Shown piece after piece: positions 13,711 to 27,360 of a DNA stretch of 64,000 bases; within the stretch, counting starts at the first letter, position 1; each line of letters starts with the position of its first letter. The stretch is from Piscicola geometra (lineage: Eukaryota; Annelida; Clitellata; Hirudinida; Piscicolidae): the NCBI GenBank assembly GCA_943735955.1, contig CALSEQ010000033.1:713001-777000 (forward strand). Reading direction: 5' to 3'. The notes below the pieces were generated by a model. It made no database searches. It saw only the letters and a program-made list of their open reading frames with translations, and was not told the DNA's origin. Made by a program: the position numbers and the translations under genes.

Positions 13711-16501
13711 CAATTTATGTGAATATGCAATATATGTAAATATGCAATATATGTAAATATGCAATATATGTAAATATGCAATATATGTAAATATGCAATA
13801 TATGCAAATATGCAATATATGTAAATATGCAATATATGTAAATATGCAATATATGTAAATATGCAATATATGTAAATAAGCAATATATGTAAATATGCAA
13901 ATATGCAATATATGCAAATATGCAATATATGCAAAAATGCAATATATGTAAATATGCAATATATGTAAATATGCAATATATGTAAAGATGCAATATATGT
14001 AAACATGCAATATATGTAAATATGCAATATATGTAAATATGCAAATATGGAATATATGCAAATATGCAATATAAGCAAATATGCAATATATGTAAATATG
14101 CAATATATGTAAATATGCAATATATGTAAATATGCAATATATGTAAATATGCAATATATGTAAATATGCAATATATGTAAAGATGCAATATATGTAAATA
14201 TGCAATATATGCAAATATGCAATATATGTAAATATGCAACATATGTAAATATGCAATATATGTAAATATGCAATATATGTAAATATGCAATATATGTAAA
14301 TATGCAATATATGTAAATATGCAATATAGGTAAATATGCAATATATGTAAATATGCAATATATGTAAATATGCAATATATGTAAATATGCAATATATGTA
14401 AATATGCAGTATATGTAAATATGCAAATATGCAATATATGCAATTATGCAATATATGCAATTATGCAATATATGCAAATATGCAATTTATGTGAATATGC
14501 AATATATGTAAATATGCAATATATGTAAATATGCAATATATGTAAATATGCAATATATGTAAATATGCAATATATGCAAATATGCAATATATGTAAATAT
14601 GCAATATATGTAAATATGCAATATATGTAAATATGCAATATATGTAAATATGCAATATATGTAAATATGCAAATATGCAATATATGCGAATATGCAATAT
14701 ATGCAAATATGCAATATATGTAAATATGCAATATATGTAAATATGCAATATATGTAAATATGCAATATATGTAAATATGCAATATATGTAAATATGCAAT
14801 ATATGTAAATATGCAAATATGCAATATATGCAAATATGCAATATATGCAAATATGCAATATATGTAAATATGCAATATGTGTAAATATGCAATATGTGTA
14901 AATATGCAATATATGTAAATATGCAATATATGTAAATATGCAATATATGTAAACATGCAATATATGTAAATATGCAATATATGTAAATATGCAATATATG
15001 TAAATATGCAATATATGTAAATATGCAATATATGTAAATATGCAATATATGTAAATATGCAATATATGTAAATATGCAATATATGTAAATATGCAATATA
15101 TGTAAATAAGCAATATATGTAAATATGCAAATATGCAATATATGCAAATATGCAATATATGCAAAAATGCAATATATGTAAATATGCAATATATGTAAAT
15201 ATGCAATATATGTAAAGATGCAATATATGTAAACATGCAATATATGTAAATATGCAATATATGTAAATATGCAAATATGCAATATATGCAAATATGCAAT
15301 ATAAGCAAATATGCAATATATGTAAATATGCAATATATGTAAATATGCAATATATGTAAATATGCAATATATGTAAATATGCAATATATGTAAATATGCA
15401 ATATATGTAAAGATGCAATATATGTAAATATGCAATATATGCAAATATGCAATACATGTAAATATGCAACATATGTAAATATGCAATATATGTAAATATG
15501 CAATATATGTAAATATGCAATATATGTAAATATGCAATATATGTAAATATGCAATATAGGTAAATATGCAATATATGTAAATATGCAATATATGTAAATA
15601 TGCAATATATGTAAATATGCAATATATGTAAATATGCAGTATATGTAAATATGCAAATATGCAATATATGCAATTATGCAATATATGCAAATATGCAATT
15701 TATGTGAATATGCAATATATGTAAATATGCAATATATGTAAATATGCAATATATGTAAATATGCAATATATGTAAATATGCAATATATGCAAATATGCAA
15801 TATATGTAAATATGCAATATATGTAAATATGCAATATATGTGAATATGCAATATATGTAAATAAGCAATATATGTAAATATGCAAATATGCAATATATGC
15901 AAATATGCAATATATGCAAAAATGCAATATATGTAAATATGCAATATATGTAAATATGCAATATATGTAAAGATGCAATATATGTAAACATGCAATATAT
16001 GTAAATATGCAATATATGTAAATATGCAAATATGCAATAGATGCAAATATGCAATATAAGCAAATATGCAATATATGTAAATATGCAATATATGTAAATA
16101 TGCAATATATGTAAATATGCAATATATGTAAATATGCAATATATGTAAAGATGCAATATATGTAAATATGCAATATATGCAAATATGCAATATATGTAAA
16201 TATGCAACATATGTAAATATGCAATATATGTAAATATGCAATATATGTAAATATGCAATATATGTAAATATGCAATATATGTAAATATGCAATATATGTA
16301 AATATGCAATATATGTAAATATGCAATATATGTAAATATGCAATATATGTAAATATGCAATATAGGTAAATATGCAATATATGTAAATATGCAATATATG
16401 TAAATATGCAATATATGTAAATATGCAATATATGTAAATATGCAGTATATGTAAATATGCAAATATGCAATATATGCAATTATGCAATATATGCAAATAT
16501 G
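13711..16501 (+). repeat. Repeat block B: marker copies at 772, 1,213 and 806 bp
   Basis: The marker CAATTTATGTGAATATG occurs at 13711, 14483, 15696 and 16502. The three intervals equal 44, 69 and 46 monomers plus 3, 5 and 3 half-units. Each repeat carries a run with AAGCAATATATG, GATGCAATATATGTAAACATG and ATAAGCAAATATG, and type I cassettes lie at 14236 and 15466. The unequal intervals show gain and loss of whole subsegments. Confidence 0.88.
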
Positions 16502-17196
16502 CAATTTATGTGAATATGCAATATATGTAAATATGCAATATATGTAAATATGCAATATATGTAAATATGCAATATATGTAAATATGCAATATATGCAAAT
16601 ATGCAATATATGTAAATATGCAATATATGTAAATATGCAATATATGTAAATATGCAATATATGTAAATATGCAATATATGTAAATATGCAAATATGCAAT
16701 ATATGCGAATATGCAATATATGCAAATATGCAATATATGTAAATATGCAATATATGTAAATATGCAATATATGTAAATATGCAATATATGTAAATATGCA
16801 ATATATGTAAATATGCAATATATGTAAATATGCAAATATGCAATATATGCAAATATGCAATATATGCAAATATGCAATATATGTAAATATGCAATATGTG
16901 TAAATATGCAATATGTGTAAATATGCAATATATGTAAATATGCAATATATGTAAATATGCAATATATGTAAACATGCAATATATGTAAATATGCAATATA
17001 TGTAAATATGCAATATATGTAAATATGCAATATATGTAAACATGCAATATATGTAAATATGCAATATATGTAAATATGCAATATATGTAAATATGCAATA
17101 TATGTAAATATGCAATATATGTAAATATGCAATATATGTAAATATGCAATATATGTAAATATGCAATATATGTAAATATGCAAATATGCAATATAT

Positions 17197-18320
17197 GCAA
17201 ACATGCAATATATGTAAATATGCAATATATGTAAATATGCAATATATGTAAATATGCAATATATGTAACTATGCAATATATGTAAATATGCAATATATGT
17301 AAATATGCAATATATGTAAATATGCAATATATGTAAATATGCAATATATGCAAACATGCAATATATGTAAATATGCAATATATGTAAATATGCAATATAT
17401 GTAAATATGCAATATATGTAAATATGCAATACATGTAAATATGCAAATATGCAATATATGCAATTATGCAATATATGCAAATAAGCAATATATGTAAATA
17501 TGCAATATATGTAAATATGCAATATATGTAAATATGCAAAATATGTAAATATGCAATATATGTAAACATGCAATATATGTAAATATGCAATAGATGTAAA
17601 TATGCAATATATGTAAAGATGCAATATATGTAAATATGCAATATATGTAAATATGCAATATATGTAAAGATGCAAATATGCAATATATGCAAATATGCAA
17701 TATATGCAAATATGCAATATATGTAAATATGCAATATATGTAAATATGCAATATATGTAAATATGCAATATATGTAAATATGCAATATGTGTAAATATGC
17801 AATATATGTAAATATGCAATATATGTAAATATGCAATATATGTAAATATGCAATATATGTAAACATGCAATATATGTAAATATGCAATATATGTAAATAT
17901 GCAATATATGTAAATATGCAATATATGTAAATATGCAATATATGTAAATATGCAATATATGTAAATATGCAATATATGTAAATATGCAATATATGTAAAT
18001 ATGCAATATATGTAAATATGCAATATATGTAAATATGCAAATATGCAATATATGCAAACATGCAATATATGTAAATATGCAATATATGTAAATATGCAAT
18101 ATATGTAAATATGCAATATATGTAACTATGCAATATATGTAAATATGCAATATATGTAAATATGCAATATATGTAAATATGCAATATATGTAAATATGCA
18201 ATATATGCAAACATGCAATATATGTAAATATGCAATATATGTAAATATGCAATATATGTAAATATGCAATATATGTAAATATGCAATATATGTAAATATG
18301 CAATATATGTAAATATGCAA
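17197..18320 (+). repeat. 857-bp tandem pair (block C)
   Basis: GCAAACATG at 17197 and 18054, GTAACTATG at 17265 and 18122, and the second GCAAACATG at 17350 and 18207 are all offset by 857 bp. The next marker GCAATACATG (17426 and 18317) is offset by 891 bp, a two-monomer difference. The same trio is present at 1668, 1736 and 1821, so this block is a relative of the left end of the window about 15.5 kb away. Confidence 0.88.
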
Positions 18321-18713
18321 TACATGTAAATATGCAAATATGCAATATATGCAATTATGCAATATATGCAAATATGCAATATATGTAAATATGCAATATA
18401 TGTAAATATGCAATATATGTAAATATGCAAAATATGTAAATATGCAATATATGTAAACATGCAATATATGTAAATATGCAATAGATGTAAATATGCAATA
18501 TATGTAAATATGCAATATATGTAAATATGCAATATATGTAAATATGCAATATATGTAAATATGCAAATATGCAATATATGCAAATATGCAATATATGCAA
18601 ATATGCAATATATGTAAATATGCAATATATGTAAATATGCAATATATGTAAATATGCAATATATGTAAATATGCAATATATGTAAATATGCAATATATGT
18701 AAATATGCAATAT

Positions 18714-20596
18714 ATCTAAATATGCAATATACGCAAATATGCAATATATGTAAATAAGCAATATATGTAAATATGCAATATATGTAAATATGCAATATAT
18801 GTAAATATGCAATATATGTAAATATGCAATATATGTAAATATGCAATATATGTAAATATGCAATATATGTAAATATGCAATATATGTAAATAAGCAATAT
18901 ATGTAAATATGCAATATATGTAAATATGCAAATATGCAATATATGCAATTATGCAATATATGCAATTATGCAATATATGTAAATATGCAATATATGTAAA
19001 TATGCAATATATGTAAATATGCAATATATGTAAATATGCAATATATGTAAATATGCAATATATGCAAATATGCAATATATGTAAATATGCAATATATGTA
19101 AATATGCAATATATGTAAATATGCAATATATGTAAATATGCAATATATGTAAATATGCAATATATGTAAATATGCAATATATGTAAATATGCAATATATT
19201 TAAATATGCAATATATGTAAATATGCAATATATGTAAATATGCAAATATGCAATATATGCAAATATGCAATATATGCAAATATGCAATATATGCAAATAT
19301 GCAATATATGTAAATATGCAATATATGTAAATATGCAATATATGTAAATATGCAATATATGTAAATATGCAATAAATGTAAATATGCAAACATGCAATAT
19401 ATGCAAATATGCAATATATGCAAATATGCAATATATGTAAATATGCAATATATGTAAATATGCAATATATGTAAAGATGCAATATATGTAAATATGCAAT
19501 ATATGTAAATATGCAATATATGTAAATATGCAAATATGCAATATATGAAAATATGCAATATATGCAAATATGCAATATATGTAAATATGCAAATATGCAA
19601 TATATGCAAATATGCAATATATGCAAATATGCAATAGATGCAAACATGCAATATATGTAAATATGCAATATATGTAAATATGCAAGATATGTAAATATGC
19701 AATATATGTAAATATGCAATATATGTAAATATGCAATATATGTAAATATGCAATATATGTAACTATGCAATATATGCAAATATGCAATATATGTAAATAT
19801 GCAACATATGTAAATATGCAATATATGTAAATATGCAATATATGTAAATATGCAGTATATGTAAATATGCAATATATGTAAATATGCAATATAGGTAAAT
19901 ATGCAATATATGTAAATATGCAATATATGTAAATATGCAATATATGTAAATATGCAATATATGTAAATGTGCAAATATGCAATATATGCAATTATGCAAT
20001 ATATGCAAATATGCAATATATGTAAATATGCAATATATGTAAATATGCAATATATGTAAATATGCAATATATGTAAATATGCAATATATGTAAATATGCA
20101 ATATATGTAAATATGCAATATATGTAAATATGCAATATATGTAAATATGCAATATATGTAAATATGCAATATATGTAAATATGCAATATATGTAAATATG
20201 CAATATATGTAAATATGCAATATATGTAAATATGCAATATATGTAAATATGCAATATATGTAAATATGCAATATATGTAAATATGCAATATATGTAAATA
20301 TGCAATATATGTAAATGTGCAAATATGCAATATATGCAATTATGCAATATATGCAAATATGCAATATATGTAAATATGCAATATATGTAAATATGCAATA
20401 TATGTAAATATGCAATATATGTAAATATGCAATATATGTAAATATGCAATATATGTAAATATGCAATATATGTAAATATGCAATATATGTAAATATGCAA
20501 TATATGTAAATATGCAATATATGTAAATATGCAATATATGTAAATATGCAATATATGTAAATATGCAATATATGTAAATATGCAATATATGTAAAT
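18714..20596 (+). repeat. Mosaic satellite stretch
   Basis: It opens with an isolated ATCTAA 20-mer at 18714 that is followed by AAGCAATATATG, which is not the repeat A context. A type II cassette lies at 19801. From about 20020 to 20310 and 20360 to 20590 there are long runs of near-consensus monomers, the most homogeneous part of this region. Confidence 0.8.
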
Positions 20597-21735
20597 ATTC
20601 AATATATGTAAATATGCAAATATGCAATATATGCAAATATGCAATAAATGTAAATATGCAATATATGTAAATATGCAATATATGTAAATATGCAATATAT
20701 GTAAATATGCAATATATGTAAATATGCAATATATGCAAATATGCAAAATATGCAAATATGCAATATATGTAAATATGCAATATATGTAAATATGCAATAT
20801 ATGTAAATATGCAATATATGTAAATATGCAATATATGTAAATATGCAATATATGTAAATATGCAATATATGTAAATATGCAATATATGTAAATATGCAAT
20901 ATATGTAAATATTCAATATATGTAAATATGCAAATATGCAATATATGCAAATATGCAATAAATGTAAATATGCAATATATGTAAATATGCAATATATGTA
21001 AATATGCAATATATGTAAATATGCAATATATGTAAATATGCAATATATGCAAATATGCAAAATATGCAAATATGCAATATATGTAAATATGCAATATATT
21101 TAAATATGCAAAATATGCAAATATGCAATATATGTAAATATGCAATATATGTAAATATGCAATATATGTAAATATGCAATATATGTAAATATGCAATATA
21201 TGCAAAAATGCAATATATGTAAATATGCAATATATGTAAATATGCAATATATGTAAATATGCAATATATGTAAATATGCAATATATGTAAATATGCAATA
21301 TATGTAAATATGCAATATATGTAAATATTCAATATATGTAAATATGCAAATATGCAATATATGCAAATATGCAATAAATGTAAATATGCAATATATGTAA
21401 ATATGCAATATATGTAAATATGCAATATATGTAAATATGCAATATATGTAAATATGCAATATATGCAAATATGCAAAATATGCAAATATGCAATATATGT
21501 AAATATGCAATATATGTAAATATGCAAAATATGCAAATATGCAATATATGTAAATATGCAATATATGTAAATATGCAATATATGTAAATATGCAATATAT
21601 GTAAATATGCAATATATGCAAAAATGCAATATATGTAAATATGCAATATATGTAAATATGCAATATATGTAAATATGCAATATATGTAAATATGCAATAA
21701 ATGTAAATATGCAAACATGCAATATATGCACTTAT
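20597..21735 (+). repeat. Repeat block D: short 314/416-bp repeats
   Basis: The marker AATATTCAATATATG recurs at about 20597, 20911 and 21327 (intervals 314 and 416 bp, 18 and 24 monomers plus one half-unit each). In each copy it is followed by a 25-bp unit and GCAATAAATG. GCAAAATATGC units accompany it. The AATATT in the marker is an SspI site, absent from the consensus monomer. Confidence 0.82.
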
Positions 21736-23554
21736 GCAATATATGCAAATATGCAATATATGTAAATATGCAATATATGTAAATATGCAATATATGTAAA
21801 TATGCAATATATGTAAATATGCAATATATGTAAATATGCAATATATGCAAATATGCAAAATATGCAAATATGCAATATATGTAAATATGCAATATATGTA
21901 AATATGCAAAATATGCAAATATGCAATATATGTAAATATGCAATATATGTAAATATGCAATATATGTAAAGATGCAATATATGTAAATATGCAATATATG
22001 TAAATATGCAATATATGTAAATATGCAAATATGCAATATATGCAAATATGCAATATATGCAAATATGCAATATATGCAAACATGCAATATATGTAAATAT
22101 GCAATATATGTAAATATGCAAGATATGTAAATATGCAATATATGTAAATATGCAATATATGTAAATATGCAATATATGTAAATATGCAATATATGTAAAT
22201 ATGCAATATATGCAAATATGCAATATATGTAAATATGCAACATATGTAAATATGCAATATATGTAAATATGCAATATATGTAAATATGCAGTAAATGTAA
22301 ATATGCAATATATGTAAATATGCAATATAGGTAAATATGCAATATATGTAAATATGCAATATATGTAAATATGCAATATATGTAAATATGCAAATATGCA
22401 ATATATGCAAATATGCAATATATGCAAATATGCAATATATGCAAAAATGCAATATATGTAAATATGCAATATATGTAAATATGCAAGATATGTAAATATG
22501 CAATATATGTAAATATGCAATATATGTAAATATGCAATATATGTAAATATGCAATATATGTAAATATGCAATATATGCAAATATGCAATATATGTAAATA
22601 TGCAACATATGTAAATATGCAATATATGTAAATATGCAATATATGTAAATATGCAGTAAATGTAAATATGCAATATATGTAAATATGCAATATAGGTAAA
22701 TATGCAATATATGTAAATATGCAATATATGTAAATATGCAATATATGTAAATATGCAATATATGTAAATATGCAATATATGTAAATATGCAAATATGCAA
22801 TATATGCACTTATGCAATATATGCAAATATGCAATATATGTAAATATGCAATATATGTAAATATGCAATATATGTAAATATGCAATATATGTAAATATGC
22901 AATATATGTAAATATGCAATATATGCAAATATGCAATATATGTAAATATGCAATATATGTAAATATGCAATATATGTAAATATGCAATATATGTAAATGT
23001 GCAATATATGTAAGTATGCAATATATGTAAATATGCAATATATGTAAATATGCAATATATGTAAATATGCAATATATGTAAATATGCAATATATGTAAAT
23101 ATGCAAATATGCAATATATGCAAATATGCAATATATGCAAATATGCAATATATGTAAATATGCAATATATGTAAATATGCAATATATGTAAATATGCAAT
23201 ATATGTAAATATGCAATATATGTAAATATGCAATATATGTAAATATGCAATATATGTAAATATGCAATATATGTAAATATGCATTATATGTAAATATGCA
23301 AATATGCAATATATGCAAATATGCAATATATGCAAATATGCAATATATGTAAATACGCAATATATGTAAATATGCAATATATGTAAAAATGCAATATAAG
23401 TAAATATGCAATATATGTAAATATGCAATATATGTGAATATGCAATGTATGTAAATATGCAATATATGTAAATATGCAATATATACAAATATGCAATATA
23501 TGTAAATATGCAATATATGTAAATATGCAATATATGTAAATATGCAATATATGT

Positions 23555-25430
23555 AAATATGCAAATATGCAATATATGCAAATATGCAATATATGCAAAT
23601 ATGCAATATATGCAAACATGCAATATATGTAAATATGCAATATATGTAAATATGCAAGATATGTAAATATGCAATATATGTAAATATGCAATATATGTAA
23701 ATAAGCAATATATGTAAATATGCAATATATGTAAATATGCAATATATGCAAATATGCAATATATGTAAATATGCAACATATGTAAATATGCAATATATGT
23801 AAATATGCAATATATGTAAATATGCAGTAAATGTAAATATGCAATATATGTAAATATGCAATATAGGTAAATATGCAATATATGTAAATATGCAATATAT
23901 GTAAATATGCAATATATGTAAATATGCAATATATGTAAATATGCACTATATGTAAATATGCAAATATGCAATATATGCACTTATGCAATATATGCAAATA
24001 TGCAATATATGTAAATATGCAATATATGTAAATATGCAATATATGTAAATATGCAATATATGTAAATATGCAATATATGTAAATATGCAATATATGCAAA
24101 TACGCAATATATGTAAATATGCAATATATGTAAATATGCAATATATGTAAATATGCAATATATGTAAATGTGCAATATATGTAAGTATGCAATATATGTA
24201 AATATGCAATATATGTAAATATGCAATATATGTAAATATGCAATATATGTAAATATGCAATATATGTAAATATGCAAATATGCAATATATGCAAATATGC
24301 AATATATGCAAATATGCAATATATGTAAACATGCAATATATGTAAATATGCAATATATGTAAATATGCAATATATGTAAATATGCAATATATGTAAATAT
24401 GCAATATATGTAAATATGCAATATATGTAAATATGCAATATATGTAAATATGCATTATATGTAAATATGCAAATATGCAATATATGCAAATATGCAATAT
24501 ATGCAAATATGCAATATATGTAAATATGCAATATATGTAAATATGCAATATATGTAAATATGCAATATAAGTAAATATGCAATATATGTAAATATGCAAT
24601 ATATGTGAATATGCAATGTATGTAAATATGCAATATATGTAAATATGCAATATATACAAATATGCAATATATGTAAATATGCAATATATGTAAATATGCA
24701 ATATATGTAAATATGCAATATATGTAAATATGCAATATATGCAAATATGCAATATATGTAAATATGCAATATATGTAAATATGCAATATATGTAAATATG
24801 CAATATATGTAAATATGCAATATATGTAAATATGCAATATATGCAAATATGCAATATATGTAAATATGCAATATATGTAAATATGCAATATATGTAAATA
24901 TGCAATATATGTAAATATGAAATATATGTAAATATGCAATATATGTGAATATGCAATATATGTAAATATGCAATATATGTAAATATGCAATACATGTAAA
25001 TATGCAATATATGCAAATATGCAATATATGTAAATATGCAGTATATGTAAATATGCAATATATGTAAATATGCAATATATGTAAATATGCAATATATGTA
25101 AATATGCAATATATGTAAATATGCAATATATGTAAATATGCAATATATGTAAATATGCAATATATGTAAATATGCAATATATGTAAATATGCAATATATG
25201 TAAATATGCAAATATGCAATAAATGCAATTATGCAATATATGCAAATATGCAATATATGTAAATATGCATTATATGTAAATATGCAATATATGTAAATAT
25301 GCAATATATGTAAATATGCAATATATGTAAATATGCAAGATATGCAAATATGCAATATATGTAAATATGCAATATATGTAAATATGGAATATATGTAAAT
25401 ATGCAATATATGTAAATATGCAATATATGT
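23555..25430 (+). repeat. 1,876-bp tandem pair, copy 1 (block E)
   Basis: Ordered variants recur 1,876 bp downstream: GCACTTATGC 23977 and 25853, GCAACATATG 23773 and 25649, GCAGTAAATG 23824 and 25700, and the ATATACAAATATG unit near 24653 and 26529. The period fits 108 monomers plus five half-units. Confidence 0.9.
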
Positions 25431-27360
25431 AAATATGCAAATATGCAGTATATGCACTTATGCAATAGATGCAAATATGCAATATATGCAAACATGCAAT
25501 ATATGTAAATATGCAATATATGTAAATATGCAAGATATGTAAATATGCAATATATGTAAATATGCAATATATGTAAATAAGCAATATATGTAAATATGCA
25601 ATATATGTAAATATGCAATATATGCAAATATGCAATATATGTAAATATGCAACATATGTAAATATGCAATATATGTAAATATGCAATATATGTAAATATG
25701 CAGTAAATGTAAATATGCAATATATGTAAATATGCAATATAGGTAAATATGCAATATATGTAAATATGCAATATATGTAAATATGCAATATATGTAAATA
25801 TGCAATATATGTAAATATGCACTATATGTAAATATGCAAATATGCAATATATGCACTTATGCAATATATGCAAATATGCAATATATGTAAATATGCAATA
25901 TATGTAAATATGCAATATATGTAAATATGCAATATATGTAAATATGCAATATATGTAAATATGCAATATATGCAAATACGCAATATATGTAAATATGCAA
26001 TATATGTAAATATGCAATATATGTAAATATGCAATATATGTAAATGTGCAATATATGTAAGTATGCAATATATGTAAATATGCAATATATGTAAATATGC
26101 AATATATGTAAATATGCAATATATGTAAATATGCAATATATGTAAATATGCAAATATGCAATATATGCAAATATGCAATATATGCAAATATGCAATATAT
26201 GTAAACATGCAATATATGTAAATATGCAATATATGTAAATATGCAATATATGTAAATATGCAATATATGTAAATATGCAATATATGTAAATATGCAATAT
26301 ATGTAAATATGCAATATATGTAAATATGCATTATATGTAAATATGCAAATATGCAATATATGCAAATATGCAATATATGCAAATATGCAATATATGTAAA
26401 TATGCAATATATGTAAATATGCAATATATGTAAATATGCAATATAAGTAAATATGCAATATATGTAAATATGCAATATATGTGAATATGCAATGTATGTA
26501 AATATGCAATATATGTAAATATGCAATATATACAAATATGCAATATATGTAAATATGCAATATATGTAAATATGCAATATATGTAAATATGCAATATATG
26601 TAAATATGCAATATATGCAAATATGCAATATATGTAAATATGCAATATATGTAAATATGCAATATATGTAAATATGCAATATATGTAAATATGCAATATA
26701 TGTAAATATGCAATATATGCAAATATGCAATATATGTAAATATGCAATATATGTAAATATGCAATATATGTAAATATGCAATATATGTAAATATGAAATA
26801 TATGTAAATATGCAATATATGTGAATATGCAATATATGTAAATATGCAATATATGTAAATATGCAATACATGTAAATATGCAATATATGCAAATATGCAA
26901 TATATGTAAATATGCAGTATATGTAAATATGCAATATATGTAAATATGCAATATATGTAAATATGCAATATATGTAAATATGCAATATATGTAAATATGC
27001 AATATATGTAAATATGCAATATATGTAAATATGCAATATATGTAAATATGCAATATATGTAAATATGCAATATATGTAAATATGCAAATATGCAATAAAT
27101 GCAATTATGCAATATATGCAAATATGCAATATATGTAAATATGCATTATATGTAAATATGCAATATATGTAAATATGCAATATATGTAAATATGCAATAT
27201 ATGTAAATATGCAAGATATGCAAATATGCAATATATGTAAATATGCAATATATGTAAATATGGAATATATGTAAATATGCAATATATGTAAATATGCAAT
27301 ATATGTAAATATGCAAATATGCAGTATATGCACTTATGCAATAGATGCAAATATGCAATA
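25431..27360 (+). repeat. 1,876-bp tandem pair, copy 2 (block E)
   Basis: The match to copy 1 holds to about 27360 and then breaks: at 25484 the array continues GCAATATATGCAAAC, while the equivalent place at 27360 continues with GTAAAT. The distal part of the unit is then repeated again, less exactly, in 27.8-30.9 kb at other offsets (1,494 bp for the GCATTATATG marker near 26331 and 27825). Confidence 0.88.

Noticed and set aside
15674..18676. Open frame of 1,000 codons on the - strand, and more than one hundred similar ones
   Set aside because: They are a consequence of a stop-free satellite monomer. The same 17-residue repeat appears in all three frames, starts are mostly TTG, there is no domain, and frames overlap each other freely. 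Not annotated as CDS.
18714..18733. Possible insertion site of a mobile element at block borders such as 18.7, 27.36 and 58.95 kb
   Set aside because: At each border the satellite continues in phase; there are no target-site duplications, terminal repeats or non-satellite bases.
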